The notes beneath the pieces are model-generated. The model saw only the letters and a program-made list of their open reading frames with translations. It did not search any database and was not told the origin of the DNA. From assembly GCF_014207185.1 (NCBI RefSeq), contig NZ_JACHCP010000002.1, forward strand, positions 434,001-498,000: a stretch of DNA of 64,000 bases, read 5' to 3'. Every line of letters starts with the position of its first letter. Position 1 is the first letter of the stretch. Below, piece after piece: positions 28,829 through 37,280 of this stretch. The position numbers and the translations under genes are program-made. Source of the DNA: Rhodanobacter sp. A1T4. GTDB taxonomy: Bacteria > Pseudomonadota > Gammaproteobacteria > Xanthomonadales > Rhodanobacteraceae.

Positions 28829-29702
28829 GCTTGGCCCTGCACTGCAAGCATTGATCCGCCGCGCCGAACAGGCCTTGGAACATTGCCTGCCGCCCGCCGA
28901 ACAATCCCCCTCTGCCCTGCATGGCGCGATGCGTTACGCCGTGCTCGGCGGTGGCAAGCGGCTGCGTCCGCTGCTGGTCTATGCCGCGGCGCATGCGCTT
29001 GGCGAAGACGGCCCGCAGCTCGATGGCGCTGCGTGCGCAGTGGAACTGATCCACGCCTATTCACTGGTGCATGACGATCTACCCGCGATGGACGACGACG
29101 CCCTGCGCCGCGGCCGACCCACTTGTCATATCGTGTTTGGCGAGGCGATGGCCATACTTGCCGGCGATGCGCTGCAGGCGCTGGCGTTCGAGATCCTCAG
29201 CGAGGACAAAGGCGATGCCGCTATCGGCATGGAAAAACAGCGCGTACTGGGCCGTGCCTGCGGTGCCGAAGGCATGGCCGGCGGACAGGCGCTGGATCTC
29301 GCTGCCGTCGGTCACACGCTGACTCTCGCCGAGCTCGAACATATGCACGCTTGCAAGACCGGCGCGCTGATCCGCGCATCGGTGTGCCTGGGCGCGCTCA
29401 GCGCAGGAACAGATGCCGCCACCCTGAACATGCTGGATCGCTATGCTGCCGCCGTCGGCCTGGCTTTCCAGGTGCGCGACGACATTCTGGATGTGGAAGG
29501 CGATGCCGCCGTGATCGGCAAAACCGCCGGAAAAGATGCCGCTGACGACAAGCCGACCTTCCCCTCAACTATTGGCCTCGATGCCTCACGAGCGCGCTTG
29601 CGTGAACTGACGACACTCGCGCTTGACGCTATTGCACCACTAGGCACACCCGGCGTGCTGCTGCAGGAGCTGGCTCACTACGCGGCACATCGCAGCAGCT
29701 GA
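28788..29702 (+). CDS. ispA: Farnesyl diphosphate synthase / polyprenyl synthetase
   Basis: Condenses IPP with DMAPP/GPP to farnesyl diphosphate, the primer for UppS. The first Asp-rich motif is in [10 protein letters not shown] and the second in [28 protein letters not shown] and [10 protein letters not shown] are also diagnostic. It has 304 residues if started at ATG 28788, which overlaps xseB by 41 bases. GTG 28800 or TTG 28812 would shorten the overlap, and no Shine-Dalgarno decides. A hairpin ends the transcription unit. Confidence 0.96.
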   Translation: MLPIVPNRLNPNSELGPALQALIRRAEQALEHCLPPAEQSPSALHGAMRYAVLGGGKRLRPLLVYAAAHALGEDGPQLDGAACAVELIHAYSLVHDDLPAMDDDALRRGRPTCHIVFGEAMAILAGDALQALAFEILSEDKGDAAIGMEKQRVLGRACGAEGMAGGQALDLAAVGHTLTLAELEHMHACKTGALIRASVCLGALSAGTDAATLNMLDRYAAAVGLAFQVRDDILDVEGDAAVIGKTAGKDAADDKPTFPSTIGLDASRARLRELTTLALDAIAPLGTPGVLLQELAHYAAHRSS

Positions 29703-29734
29703 TCAACAGACTCGCGACGCCTGACGCAAAGTAT

Positions 29735-29756
29735 AAGGGCAGCCTCAGCTGCCCTT
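29735..29756 (+). terminator. Bidirectional hairpin between convergent ispA and DUF805 gene
   Basis: AAGGGCAGC (29735-29743), loop CTCA, GCTGCCCTT (29748-29756). Adding the flanking GTA/TAC pair beyond one mismatch makes about a 13-bp stem. There is no real T run, so termination strength is uncertain, but the position between two convergent stop codons fits a shared terminator. Confidence 0.6.
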
Positions 29757-29772
29757 GTACTTACCTGATGAC

Positions 29773-30144
29773 TCAGATCGCAGGCGGCAATTCACCCTTT
29801 GGATCCGGACCGTATTGGTTCGATCCGCGAGTTCCTTCGGTCGCAAAGAAGATGATGAGCACTATGGCCCCGATGAGCGGAATCAGGCCGATCAGTAGCC
29901 ACCAACCGCTTTTATCCGTGTCGTGCAGCCGACGCGCGCCAACAGCCAAGCCAGGAACCAGCACAGCCAAGCTGTAAAGATTTGCCACCATTGGCAAATG
30001 GATAATACGGAAAATAATGAAGACTACGATCGCGACAAGGATATTCACCAGAGTGAACATCCAATATTCAGTGCGACGCGCGCGCCCCTCGAAGTCCGCG
30101 TAATGATCCTTAATGCACTTCAGGTACCAATCAAAGAAACCCAT
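29773..30144 (-). CDS. DUF805 family small membrane protein
   Basis: A 123-residue inner-membrane protein of the DUF805 family (E. coli YhaH/YhaI-like), function unknown. Features are the amphipathic start FFDWYLKCIKDHYADFEGRA, the RRTEYWMF motif at the first membrane segment, the central GARRLHDTDKSGWW motif and about three or four hydrophobic segments. An excellent AAGGAG lies 5-10 bases before the ATG. The next gene to the right is another small membrane protein, but a terminator and about 360 bp separate them. Confidence 0.88.
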   Translation of the reverse strand: MGFFDWYLKCIKDHYADFEGRARRTEYWMFTLVNILVAIVVFIIFRIIHLPMVANLYSLAVLVPGLAVGARRLHDTDKSGWWLLIGLIPLIGAIVLIIFFATEGTRGSNQYGPDPKGELPPAI

Positions 30145-30443
30145 GAACTACTCCTTGGTTGTGATTTCAGTTTGCGAAAGCAAATAAGCACCGACGCTAC
30201 CCGTCAGGAAAACGTTTCAGCCACCAGCCACAAGGACTCCCCTGCCCCCCGTCGAGCATTGTAGATGCGGAACGTCGATTACAGCTACGGTGCCGACAGA
30301 TCATCTTATTTTGAAATCATCCCGAGAACCTTTGCAGCAGACCAGAAATAACGTCCGATACTTCATCGCTATCGGATAGTGGCTTATCCGCAATACGGCA
30401 CATCGCAATTGGCCACTTAAAATATGACCGTCTAGCCGCCCAT
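30145..30443. other. Gene-free region upstream of the DUF805 gene, with competing small dyads
   Basis: No coding sequence is recognisable. TCCGATA (30354-30360) can pair with TATCGGA (30370-30376), while CGGATA (30373-30378), which overlaps that right arm, can pair with TATCCG (30385-30390), so the two hairpins exclude each other. The rest probably carries the promoter of the DUF805 gene on the minus strand; no clear -35/-10 was found. Confidence 0.4.
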
Positions 30444-30444
30444 A

Positions 30445-30469
30445 AAAAAGCCCGCAAAACGGGCTTTTT
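30445..30469 (-). terminator. Intrinsic terminator of the DUF4870 gene
   Basis: AAAAAGCCCG (30445-30454), loop CAAAA, CGGGCTTTTT (30460-30469). On the minus strand the stem is followed by a run of T, placing it as the terminator of the gene ending at 30505. The symmetry makes it potentially bidirectional. Confidence 0.85.
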
Positions 30470-30504
30470 CTTTTATGAAATGTCGCCTACGACACTGACG
30501 TCTT

Positions 30505-30888
30505 TCAGCTCACTAGACGAAGCGCAATGGGATAGCGATAGGTTCCTTCGGAGCTCACCTTTACCGCCGCGACGATGCAGAACACGAGATTGGCGATCCA
30601 CAGCACCCAGCTCAGGAAAAAACCGATAAGGATGATTTTGAGAATCCAGCAGATGACGTAACCAATCAGCACGGTGATCTGAAAATTCAGCGCTTCCTTC
30701 GCCTCGCTGACGAGATAGGCTTTTTCAACCCGGTCCTTGTACATCAGCCAGATAATCAGCGGCACGACGATGTTCAGAATAAAACCCGACAGATGCGTGA
30801 GCATTGCCAGGTTTTTATCGTCGGTGGAATGACCGACGACCTGCGGCTCCGGGGCTACCGGTGGAAATTGATCGGACGGAGTATTCAT
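30505..30888 (-). CDS. DUF4870 family small membrane protein
   Basis: A 127-residue protein with a soluble N-terminus, then the DUF4870 (Tic20-like) signature DKNLAMLTHLSGF, VVPLIIWLMYKDR and EAKEALNFQITVLI, and about three to four membrane helices. The ATG encoding MNTPSDQF (30888) is chosen over an in-frame start 72 bases upstream because AAAGG precedes it and the family begins here. Function unknown. It lies 90 bp downstream of pmbA on the same strand and ends at a strong terminator. Confidence 0.85.
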   Translation of the reverse strand: MNTPSDQFPPVAPEPQVVGHSTDDKNLAMLTHLSGFILNIVVPLIIWLMYKDRVEKAYLVSEAKEALNFQITVLIGYVICWILKIILIGFFLSWVLWIANLVFCIVAAVKVSSEGTYRYPIALRLVS

Positions 30889-30978
30889 GGACCTTTCGCT
30901 CCCTGGTAAGTGCTGCCGTAAAAGCCTTCGAGCGCCATATTCAGCCCTGTCGCAGGCCACCGCAAGGTGACCGTTGGC

Positions 30979-32376
30979 CTATTCGCCGGCGATGGTCATC
31001 TGGTCCAGCAAAATGGAGCCGGTAAGAATGGCCGAGCGCAGATCGACATCCGCGCCTACCGCGAGAATTCCGGTAAACATCTGCCGAAGATTGGCCGCGA
31101 TGGTGATCTCCTCCACCGGATAGACGATCTGGCCGTTCTCGACCCAGAAACCCGCCGCGCCGCGGGAGTAGTCGCCGGTAATGGTCGACACACCCTGCCC
31201 CATCACTTCGGTCACCAGCAGACCGGTGCCCATGCGTTTCAGCAGTGCTGCAAAATCATCTTTGGAATTGTCGACACTGCCCGGCTCGACGATCAGGTTA
31301 TGGATGCCGCCGGCATTGCCGGTCGATTCCAATCCGAGCTTGCGCGCCGAATAGCTGCCCAGGATGTAGCGCGAGAGCACGCCACCCTCGATCAGCGAAC
31401 TATCGCGCGTCGCTACGCCCTCGGCGTCAAAATTGCCCGAGCCCTGACCGCCAATCAGATGCGGCCGCTCGTTGATGTTCAACCACGATGGCATCACCTG
31501 CTTGCCGACATGATCGAGCAGAAAGCTGGCCTGGCGATACAGCGCACCGCCGCTCACCGCACCAAGCAGATGCCCGATCAATCCGCGCGCCAACTCCGGC
31601 GGGAACAGCACCGGGCTCTGCCGGGTCGACAGGCTGCGAGCCCCCATGCGTGCGAGCGTGCGCTCGGCGGCACGATCCGCCAGCGTCTTTGCGCTGATGA
31701 AGTCGCCAGCGCGACGCACACTGTCGTACCAGTAGTCACGCTGCATACCGGCTTCGTCACCGGCGATCAGCGCCAGCGAGAGCGAATGCCGCGTGCCACG
31801 CTCACGCCCGACAAAACCATGCGAGTTCGCATACACCGACACACCCTGCCCGGCCTGCACGCTGGTGCCGTCCGAATTGGTGATGCCCGCATGTGCGCGG
31901 CCGATGTCCTCGATTTCGATACCCAGCTCAATGGCGCGGGTGGTGTCGATATCCCACGGATGCCAAAGGTCAAGATCGGGAAAGTTTGTCGCCATGCGTG
32001 ACGCATCGGCCAGACCGGAGGCCGGATCGGCCTCGGTATAGCGCGCGATCGCGCAGGCCTGGTCGAGCGTGGCCTGGATCGAATCCGGATGCAGGTCGGC
32101 TGTACTGGCCGAACCCTTGCGCTGGCCGAAATACACGGTGAGCCCGAAGCCGCGATCGCGCGTGTGCTCGACCGTTTCGACCTCGCCAAGCCGCACGCTC
32201 ACGCTCAGTCCGCTATCGATGCTGGCGGCCACCTCGGCCTGACTGGCGCCGGCGGCACGGGCGCGACGAATCACGTCTTCGGCCAGTTCGGACAATCGAT
32301 CAAGTTCTTCCAGGCTGCGATCTTGATTGATGGCGTTCTGGTGAATAACGTCCTGGCTGATAACGACTTCGCTCAC
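30979..32376 (-). CDS. pmbA: Metalloprotease TldE (PmbA)
   Basis: Partner of TldD in a heterodimeric metalloprotease that degrades unfolded peptides, matures microcin B17 and helps process CcdA in E. coli. The 465-residue protein has the TldD/PmbA fold, with MPSWLNINERPHLIGGQGSG, EGGVLSRYILGSYSARKLGL and GAAGFWVENGQIVYPVEEIT. As expected for TldE it lacks the HExxxH zinc motif of TldD. The start is GTG 32376 with AGGAAG about 7 bases before it. It is divergent from the DUF1653-yjgA pair. Its partner tldD is unusually far away (43.8 kb). Confidence 0.95.
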   Translation of the reverse strand: MSEVVISQDVIHQNAINQDRSLEELDRLSELAEDVIRRARAAGASQAEVAASIDSGLSVSVRLGEVETVEHTRDRGFGLTVYFGQRKGSASTADLHPDSIQATLDQACAIARYTEADPASGLADASRMATNFPDLDLWHPWDIDTTRAIELGIEIEDIGRAHAGITNSDGTSVQAGQGVSVYANSHGFVGRERGTRHSLSLALIAGDEAGMQRDYWYDSVRRAGDFISAKTLADRAAERTLARMGARSLSTRQSPVLFPPELARGLIGHLLGAVSGGALYRQASFLLDHVGKQVMPSWLNINERPHLIGGQGSGNFDAEGVATRDSSLIEGGVLSRYILGSYSARKLGLESTGNAGGIHNLIVEPGSVDNSKDDFAALLKRMGTGLLVTEVMGQGVSTITGDYSRGAAGFWVENGQIVYPVEEITIAANLRQMFTGILAVGADVDLRSAILTGSILLDQMTIAGE

Positions 32377-32513
32377 GTTGGGCTTCCTGAAGGTTTGACG
32401 CGTAGAATAGTGGCTCGCTTAAGCCGGCTTGCCATTCAACGCGATCCCGAAACGGGTTCAGACTCGGAGATGGGGTCGCCGCGGCGAAATGAAAAGAGCC
32501 GCGGAGAACGCCC

Positions 32514-32765
32514 ATGCAACCCGTCCCCGGTACTTATCGCCACTACAAAGGCCAGCGCTACCGCGTGCTGGGCACGGCGCAGCACAGCGAAACGATGGAA
32601 CCGCTGGTGGTCTATCAGGCGCTCTACGGCGACTATGGCCTGTGGGTACGCCCAGCGGCGATGTTTATTGAAACCATCGAGCTGGAGGGCGAACCGATCC
32701 CGCGCTTCGCTCTCGAACAGGCTGACCCGCCTGACGCAGCTACCGAACGTGATACGCAAGCCTGA
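32514..32765 (+). CDS. DUF1653 domain protein
   Basis: An 83-residue soluble protein almost filled by DUF1653: the start PGTYRHYKGQRYRVLGTAQH, the central EPLVVYQALYGDYGLWVRP and the C-terminal FIETIELEGEPIPRF. The domain is widespread, often a stand-alone small protein, and its function is not known to me. The ATG follows CGGAG with good spacing. It is probably co-transcribed with yjgA 44 bp downstream. Confidence 0.88.
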   Translation: MQPVPGTYRHYKGQRYRVLGTAQHSETMEPLVVYQALYGDYGLWVRPAAMFIETIELEGEPIPRFALEQADPPDAATERDTQA

Positions 32766-32809
32766 TCCTGAAAGCCCGATCCTGGAATTGAAACCGTGGA
32801 ACTGAAACC

Positions 32810-33370
32810 GTGAGCCCAAGCCGCAGCCGCAACCAGACCGAACTCGACGAAGAGGACTACGGCCCCAGCCGCACCCAGCAGCGCCGCGAGGCGCTAGCCG
32901 TGCTGGCACTGGCCAGCCAGCTTGTCGAGATGCAGCCCAGCCGGCTGGCGAAGCTGGAGTTGCCCGACGACGTCCGTGACGAAATCACCCGCACACGCAA
33001 CATCACCGCGCATATCGCGCACAAGCGCCAGCTCGCCTTCCTCGCGAAAGTCATGCGTCGCTACGACGACGAAGCTTTCGCCTCCGTGCGCGCCGAACTC
33101 GGCGAAAACCGCGAAAAGCAGCGCCAGGAAAACGCAGCGATGCACCGCCTGGAAGCGACCCGCGATCGGCTGATCAGCGAAGACGAAGCCGCCTTCTCCG
33201 AGCTGATCAACGAAAATCCGCAGGTCGATCGCCAGCACCTGCGTTCGCTGATCCGCAAGGCGCGCATCGAAAAGGAAACTCCAAACAAGCCACCGCGGGC
33301 GTATCGGGAAATTTTTCAGCTATTGAAGGATCTGGCAGCGAGCAAAGATGCCGACGGCGAGCAAGCCTGA
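32810..33370 (+). CDS. yjgA: Ribosome biogenesis factor DarP/YjgA (DUF615)
   Basis: A 186-residue basic helical protein of the DUF615 family, associated with late 50S subunit assembly in E. coli. Features are the acidic N-terminus NQTELDEEDYGPSRTQQRRE, LVEMQPSRLAKLELPDD, ITAHIAHKRQLAFLAKVMR and the C-terminal RQHLRSLIRKARIEKE. The start is GTG 32810. The yjgA-pmbA neighbourhood is conserved in gammaproteobacteria; in Pseudomonas tldD also follows, whereas here about 10 kb of other genes intervenes. Confidence 0.94.
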   Translation: MSPSRSRNQTELDEEDYGPSRTQQRREALAVLALASQLVEMQPSRLAKLELPDDVRDEITRTRNITAHIAHKRQLAFLAKVMRRYDDEAFASVRAELGENREKQRQENAAMHRLEATRDRLISEDEAAFSELINENPQVDRQHLRSLIRKARIEKETPNKPPRAYREIFQLLKDLAASKDADGEQA

Positions 33371-33394
33371 ATCGAGCGCTTCGCAGCTGCAGCA

Positions 33395-33661
33395 CTAACC
33401 GCTCATAGCACTGCCGTCGAGAGCACTAAAGCGCGCACATCGATCGTCCGGCGACACCAGCCGATCATGCAACACGCATAGTCGGCTTTCACCGATGCTC
33501 GCGCCGTAGGCCGAACCGAACACCGCCAACCCCGAAACCCGCCGCTCGATTGCTTGACGATCATCCAGCCGATGGTGGCAGTCAGCGCAGCGGGGCGTTT
33601 CCATGGGTTGGCGACGAGCCTGGACGACAACGTCCGTGCTGGTCGCGGACACCCGGCTCAT
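33395..33661 (-). CDS. Small Cys-rich protein coupled to the YeiH-type exporter
   Basis: An 88-residue uncharacterised protein. It has CADCHH (Cys25, Cys28), then after about 35 residues LCVLHDRLVSPDDRC, so four Cys and several His could bind zinc. The ATG (33661-33659) shares one base with the TGA of the upstream exporter gene (a TGATG junction), the arrangement of translational reinitiation. Similar short Cys-patterned proteins occur in Lysobacterales as far as I recall, but I cannot name a family. Codons look normal and the frame is open to a natural stop 24 bp from convergent yjgA. Confidence 0.62.
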   Translation of the reverse strand: MSRVSATSTDVVVQARRQPMETPRCADCHHRLDDRQAIERRVSGLAVFGSAYGASIGESRLCVLHDRLVSPDDRCARFSALDGSAMSG

Positions 33662-35085
33662 CAGTGACCCACGCTATTCCAATACGCCGCGAACACATGA
33701 ACTGACAGCACGTAGCCGATGATGATGTTGATTGCCACGCCGGCGGTGAACGCCACGAACGGCTTCCATCCAGCTTTACTAAGCGAACCAAAGCGTGTCG
33801 TCAGACCAATGCTGAGAAAGCAGAAAGTGAAAGCCCACGTGCGCAGCGCGGTGATCGGCGCCACCAGGTCAGGCGTGACGACCTTGCGGTAATCCGCCAG
33901 CGAGTACGCGCTGGCAATCCAGGTGATCAGTGCCGAGGCGATCACAAAGCCGATCACGAATTTCGGAAAGCGTGCCCAGATCTCGCCGACATTGACCTTC
34001 TTTGCCTGCACGCCATCGTCGAAAGCATCCCAGCGCGTCGTGGCCACCCAGGCCAGCACGAACGCCCAGATACCGATCCAGATGTCGCGTCCCACCACCT
34101 TCATCAGGGTGAAGTTCTGCACTGCCGCTTCCGGCGCTCCAGCAATCGCGCCACCGGCGTTGCGGGCAATGTCGCCATACGCCTGGGCCGCAGCAATGCC
34201 CGCCGCGTCGGCAAACTCAGAGGTGCCAATCCACGCACCGGCCACGCCAGTCGACAAACCCAGCGCATGCGAGGTGAATGGCAGCACGAAGATCATCACG
34301 ATCGCCCATAACACCACCAGCGTAATCGCCACCGAGGCCTGCTCGCGCTTGGCGCGCACGGCTCCAGCAATAGCGATTGCCGCCGATACGCCGCAGACCG
34401 CACCGCCAACGCCGAGCACCGCGGCAAAACGCCGATCCAGGCCAAGTGCGCGGCCGGTGAAAAAGATCACGAAGAACGTCAGCAGCGACACCGCCGTCGC
34501 CTGCCCGACCGCTACCGGCCCCGCCCATACCAGCAGCGTAAACGGCAGCGTCGCACCAAGCAGCACGATACCGACCTTGATGAAAAACTCCACCCGCAAA
34601 CCAGCCAGAAACCACGCAGGCAGACGCACAACATTCGATATCACCAGGCCAAGCAGCAACGCCACTAACGGCGCCTCGAGGTTGTAGTGGGATGCCTGCG
34701 TCCAGGCTGCCGTTTCGAAGATCAATAACGAGACAACAAACAGAACCAGAAACGCCGGCAGAAAGTGCGCGAGGCGCTGCTTCAACACCGTAGAAGCGAT
34801 ACCGAACAGCAGCGCAAAAACCACGAACAGCACCGCATAGTTCGGCAAGTGCGCGGCGATATCCGCGCCGGCCTGCGCCACGCTCGACCATTTGGCCGGC
34901 GCTGCGGCAAGCCACTTGATACTGCTACCGGATGCAAAAACCAGCCAGGCGATCACCACCAGCAACAAGCCGATCCACACCGACCACCAGTCCTCATTTG
35001 AAAACACGCCGCCGCGCGCCGTTTGCGTCGCAGCGGAAACGGATGGCCGAACACTCGCCGGCAACTCGCTCCTCACTTGATTCAT
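33661..35085 (-). CDS. YeiH/UPF0324 family putative sulfate exporter
   Basis: A 474-residue integral membrane protein with about 11-13 hydrophobic segments. Family marks include EAPLVALLLGLVISNVVRLP, FFIKVGIVLLGATLPF, GVGGAVCGVSAAIAIAGAV and the C-terminal FLSIGLTTRFGSL. Members are annotated as putative sulfate exporters on limited evidence, so the substrate is uncertain. It lies between yjgA and the regulator of the uncharacterised operon and reads away from it. It could export that operon's product, but no sequence feature shows this. It is translationally coupled to the small Cys-rich gene. Confidence 0.85.
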   Translation of the reverse strand: MNQVRSELPASVRPSVSAATQTARGGVFSNEDWWSVWIGLLLVVIAWLVFASGSSIKWLAAAPAKWSSVAQAGADIAAHLPNYAVLFVVFALLFGIASTVLKQRLAHFLPAFLVLFVVSLLIFETAAWTQASHYNLEAPLVALLLGLVISNVVRLPAWFLAGLRVEFFIKVGIVLLGATLPFTLLVWAGPVAVGQATAVSLLTFFVIFFTGRALGLDRRFAAVLGVGGAVCGVSAAIAIAGAVRAKREQASVAITLVVLWAIVMIFVLPFTSHALGLSTGVAGAWIGTSEFADAAGIAAAQAYGDIARNAGGAIAGAPEAAVQNFTLMKVVGRDIWIGIWAFVLAWVATTRWDAFDDGVQAKKVNVGEIWARFPKFVIGFVIASALITWIASAYSLADYRKVVTPDLVAPITALRTWAFTFCFLSIGLTTRFGSLSKAGWKPFVAFTAGVAINIIIGYVLSVHVFAAYWNSVGH

Positions 35086-35375
35086 CGCCTTGCCCCTGAC
35101 TGAAATCAGCGGTGCGGTATGTCAAAAAGTGAGACAGACGGCCAAAATTGGCGATCTGTTTGAAGCTCACCCCCTCGCACCTTCAGCGCCAAGTGTTGAC
35201 GCGCGAGCGGTGAGAACAAAATGATCTTTCGTTTTATCGTTATGCCGGATCGTGATGGCCGGCCAGCAGGATTTGAAACTTATTCAGGTTTTCTTCCACA
35301 GGGTGCACCGTGGCTTGCAAGTAGCGGCGTGTCCACGCGCATGGTTGCTTGAATTCAGAATACACGCTCCGCGCT
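35086..35375. other. Gene-free spacer between the YeiH-type gene and the regulator
   Basis: No coding sequence is recognisable. On the minus strand a TTGACA-like -35 appears at about 35118-35123 without a clear -10. The stretch holds several A/T-rich segments (around 35215-35245) unlike the G+C-rich flanks. It should carry the promoter of the YeiH-type gene and the end of the regulator transcript; no terminator is visible. Confidence 0.4.
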
Positions 35376-36107
35376 TTATCGCCTTAGTAGCGTGAAATCC
35401 GAAAATTCCCACTTCTTGATGGCAATGACGGCACTGCAGCCGTTCCGTGCGTCGAGTGGCAGTCTTGAATCTTGGCGTGCAAGTTGTTCAAACTCCTCCA
35501 CGAGATGCGCAATAGCCACTTTCATGCGTGCGCGTGAGGCTTCCGAGAGGGTTCCTCCGACGAAGTGAAATGCATCGCCGGTGCCTTCGAAGGAGCCGTT
35601 GAAGAACTCCGGCAAAACGCGGGAAAGGAAGAACACTTGAACGGGGCCATCTTTGCGCCAGGAGAAATTGCGTGCAGTGAGTTTCTTGATGCGACGCGGT
35701 GGCCGATATTCGATGACCCGTAACTTGTCCAGCTTCAACAATAGCGATATCAGCTCATTCTCTTCGATTCGGAACGTAGACATCATTTCGCTAAATCGCC
35801 AGTCGTTTACGATCAGGTAAGTGATCAGTAACAGTTTGGAATCGACCACGAGGGCCGCTTCCTGCTTTTGACTGAGCTCGGTTAGCGTATTGATCAGCGG
35901 GCGATCATTGCGGACTAGGTCCTCCACGGTGACGCCGAGGACATCGCAAATGCGATCAAGCCGACTTAGCGAAAAATCGCCTCGCCCCAGGTCCCGCTTG
36001 ACGGTCGGCTCGCTAACACCCATCAGGTCGGCGAGGTTGCGATAGGTGATGCCACGTTCGCGAAGAATGGCGCGGATTGCTTGCACCACAAGCGCCGAGC
36101 CAGCCAT
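35376..36107 (-). CDS. XRE-type helix-turn-helix regulator, divergent from the biosynthetic operon
   Basis: A 243-residue probable DNA-binding regulator. The N-terminal lambda-repressor-like domain (about 1-70) shows YRNLADLMGVSEPTVKRDL, then FSLSRLDRICDVLGVTVEDL. The remaining ~170 residues form a mixed helical domain I do not recognise, perhaps for ligand binding or oligomerisation. The start MAGSALVV at 36107 is preferred over a TTG at 36149 because GGAG (36115-36118) lies 7 bases upstream. It is transcribed away from the seven-gene operon and shares with it a 156-bp region carrying a perfect dyad, so it most likely controls that operon and itself. Confidence 0.85.
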   Translation of the reverse strand: MAGSALVVQAIRAILRERGITYRNLADLMGVSEPTVKRDLGRGDFSLSRLDRICDVLGVTVEDLVRNDRPLINTLTELSQKQEAALVVDSKLLLITYLIVNDWRFSEMMSTFRIEENELISLLLKLDKLRVIEYRPPRRIKKLTARNFSWRKDGPVQVFFLSRVLPEFFNGSFEGTGDAFHFVGGTLSEASRARMKVAIAHLVEEFEQLARQDSRLPLDARNGCSAVIAIKKWEFSDFTLLRR

Positions 36108-36142
36108 ATCTATACTCCATGAGGGCACCAACGATGCCAAGA

Positions 36143-36159
36143 GTATCAATATATGATAC
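36143..36159. promoter_or_regulatory. Perfect 17-bp dyad, candidate operator
   Basis: GTATCA (36143-36148), five bases ATATA, TGATAC (36154-36159) is an exact inverted repeat in an A/T-rich patch between the divergent regulator (start 36107) and the KAS III-like gene (start 36264). Size and symmetry suit a dimeric HTH regulator. TATGAT at 36152-36157 inside it could also be a plus-strand -10, so binding would block transcription. Regulation is inferred. Confidence 0.6.
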
Positions 36160-36263
36160 CCAAGGGCTCAAAAAGTGTTGGGTTGGCATTCCGATTTGCA
36201 CCATGTTTGCCAGCGCAGCACGCTTCACCGCAACGGATGCATCTGAGGGCAAGGATCGTGCAA

Positions 36264-37277
36264 ATGACAAATATCAACTACTCGCTTCCCATCAGGATTC
36301 TCGGCACGGGGGAGCATCTTCCCGGTAACTGCGTCGAATCGCACATACTCGATGAGCGCTGGAAAAAAACGTCGGGCTGGACCCTCAAACATGCGGGCAT
36401 CGAACGGCGCTACTACGCAGACGATGGCGAGACTTCGTCGTTCATGGGTGCCATGGCCGCGCGATCCGCGCTCGCGGCCGCTGGCATGGAAGCACACGAG
36501 CTCGATTGCATCGTTTCGGCATGCAGCGTTATGGAACAGGCCATACCGTGTTCGGGTGTACTGATCCAGCGCCAGCTCGGTCTTGGAGAAAGCGGTATCC
36601 CGGCGTTCGACATTAACGCTACCTGCCTGAGCTTTGTCGCGGCACTGGACCTGTTGAGCGCCGCGATGGCTGCAGGCAGGTACCGGCGCGTACTTATCGT
36701 ATCCAGCGAGATCGCCTCGGCCGGCCTTCGCTGGGACGATCCCGAAACCGCCATGTTGTTTGGTGACGGTGCGGCCGCCGTGATACTTGGACAAGCGGCT
36801 GAAGCGGACGACTCGAAAGTTTTTGGCACACACTTCGAAACGTTTTCGGTCGGCGCCGAGCTATGTCAGGTGAAATCCGGCGGAACGCGCATTCGACCAC
36901 GCACCCAGATGGAAGAATTCCTTCGCGGTGCCTGTTTCGAAATGCAGGGACGGGCAACCTACCGGATGGCAGCACAACGCCTGCCCGCTTTTCTCGAGCG
37001 GCTATTTCAACGTGCAAACATTGCGCTTGGGGAACTGGCTTGCATCGTCCCCCATCAGGCAAGCGCCAAGGGACTCGATCATCTGGAAGCGACATTGGGA
37101 CTGCCGTCGGATCTACTGGTGCGCGTGCTAGCTCACCGCGGCAATCAGATGGCCGCCTCCATTCCTGTCACGCTGCATCACGCCATCACTTCCGGTCGCG
37201 TACGGCGGGGCGACCTGATAGCGCTGGTAGGTTCCGGAGCGGGCCTCTCCTTCGGCGGCACGGTGCTGAGGTACTAG
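36264..37277 (+). CDS. KAS III-like ketoacyl synthase / acyltransferase, first gene of the uncharacterised operon
   Basis: A 337-residue thiolase-fold enzyme of the 3-oxoacyl-ACP synthase III family. The Cys-His-Asn triad is complete: Cys121 in NATCLSF, His264 in VPHQASAKG and Asn294 in HRGNQMAASIP. Family members condense acyl-CoA with malonyl-ACP or, as with PqsD and CerJ-like enzymes, transfer acyl groups in secondary metabolism. The ATG at 36264 has AAGGA 8 bases upstream; the open frame extends to 36153, but that part crosses the operator. Substrate unknown. The SDR gene starts 3 bp after the stop. FabH for primary metabolism would normally lie beside plsX/fabD, supporting a special role here. 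Confidence 0.88.
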   Translation: MTNINYSLPIRILGTGEHLPGNCVESHILDERWKKTSGWTLKHAGIERRYYADDGETSSFMGAMAARSALAAAGMEAHELDCIVSACSVMEQAIPCSGVLIQRQLGLGESGIPAFDINATCLSFVAALDLLSAAMAAGRYRRVLIVSSEIASAGLRWDDPETAMLFGDGAAAVILGQAAEADDSKVFGTHFETFSVGAELCQVKSGGTRIRPRTQMEEFLRGACFEMQGRATYRMAAQRLPAFLERLFQRANIALGELACIVPHQASAKGLDHLEATLGLPSDLLVRVLAHRGNQMAASIPVTLHHAITSGRVRRGDLIALVGSGAGLSFGGTVLRY

Positions 37278-37280
37278 ATC

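Noticed and set aside
36153..36263. N-terminal extension of the KAS III protein from 36153
   Set aside because: It runs through the operator dyad, has no family similarity, and ATG 36264 has a well-placed AAGGA.
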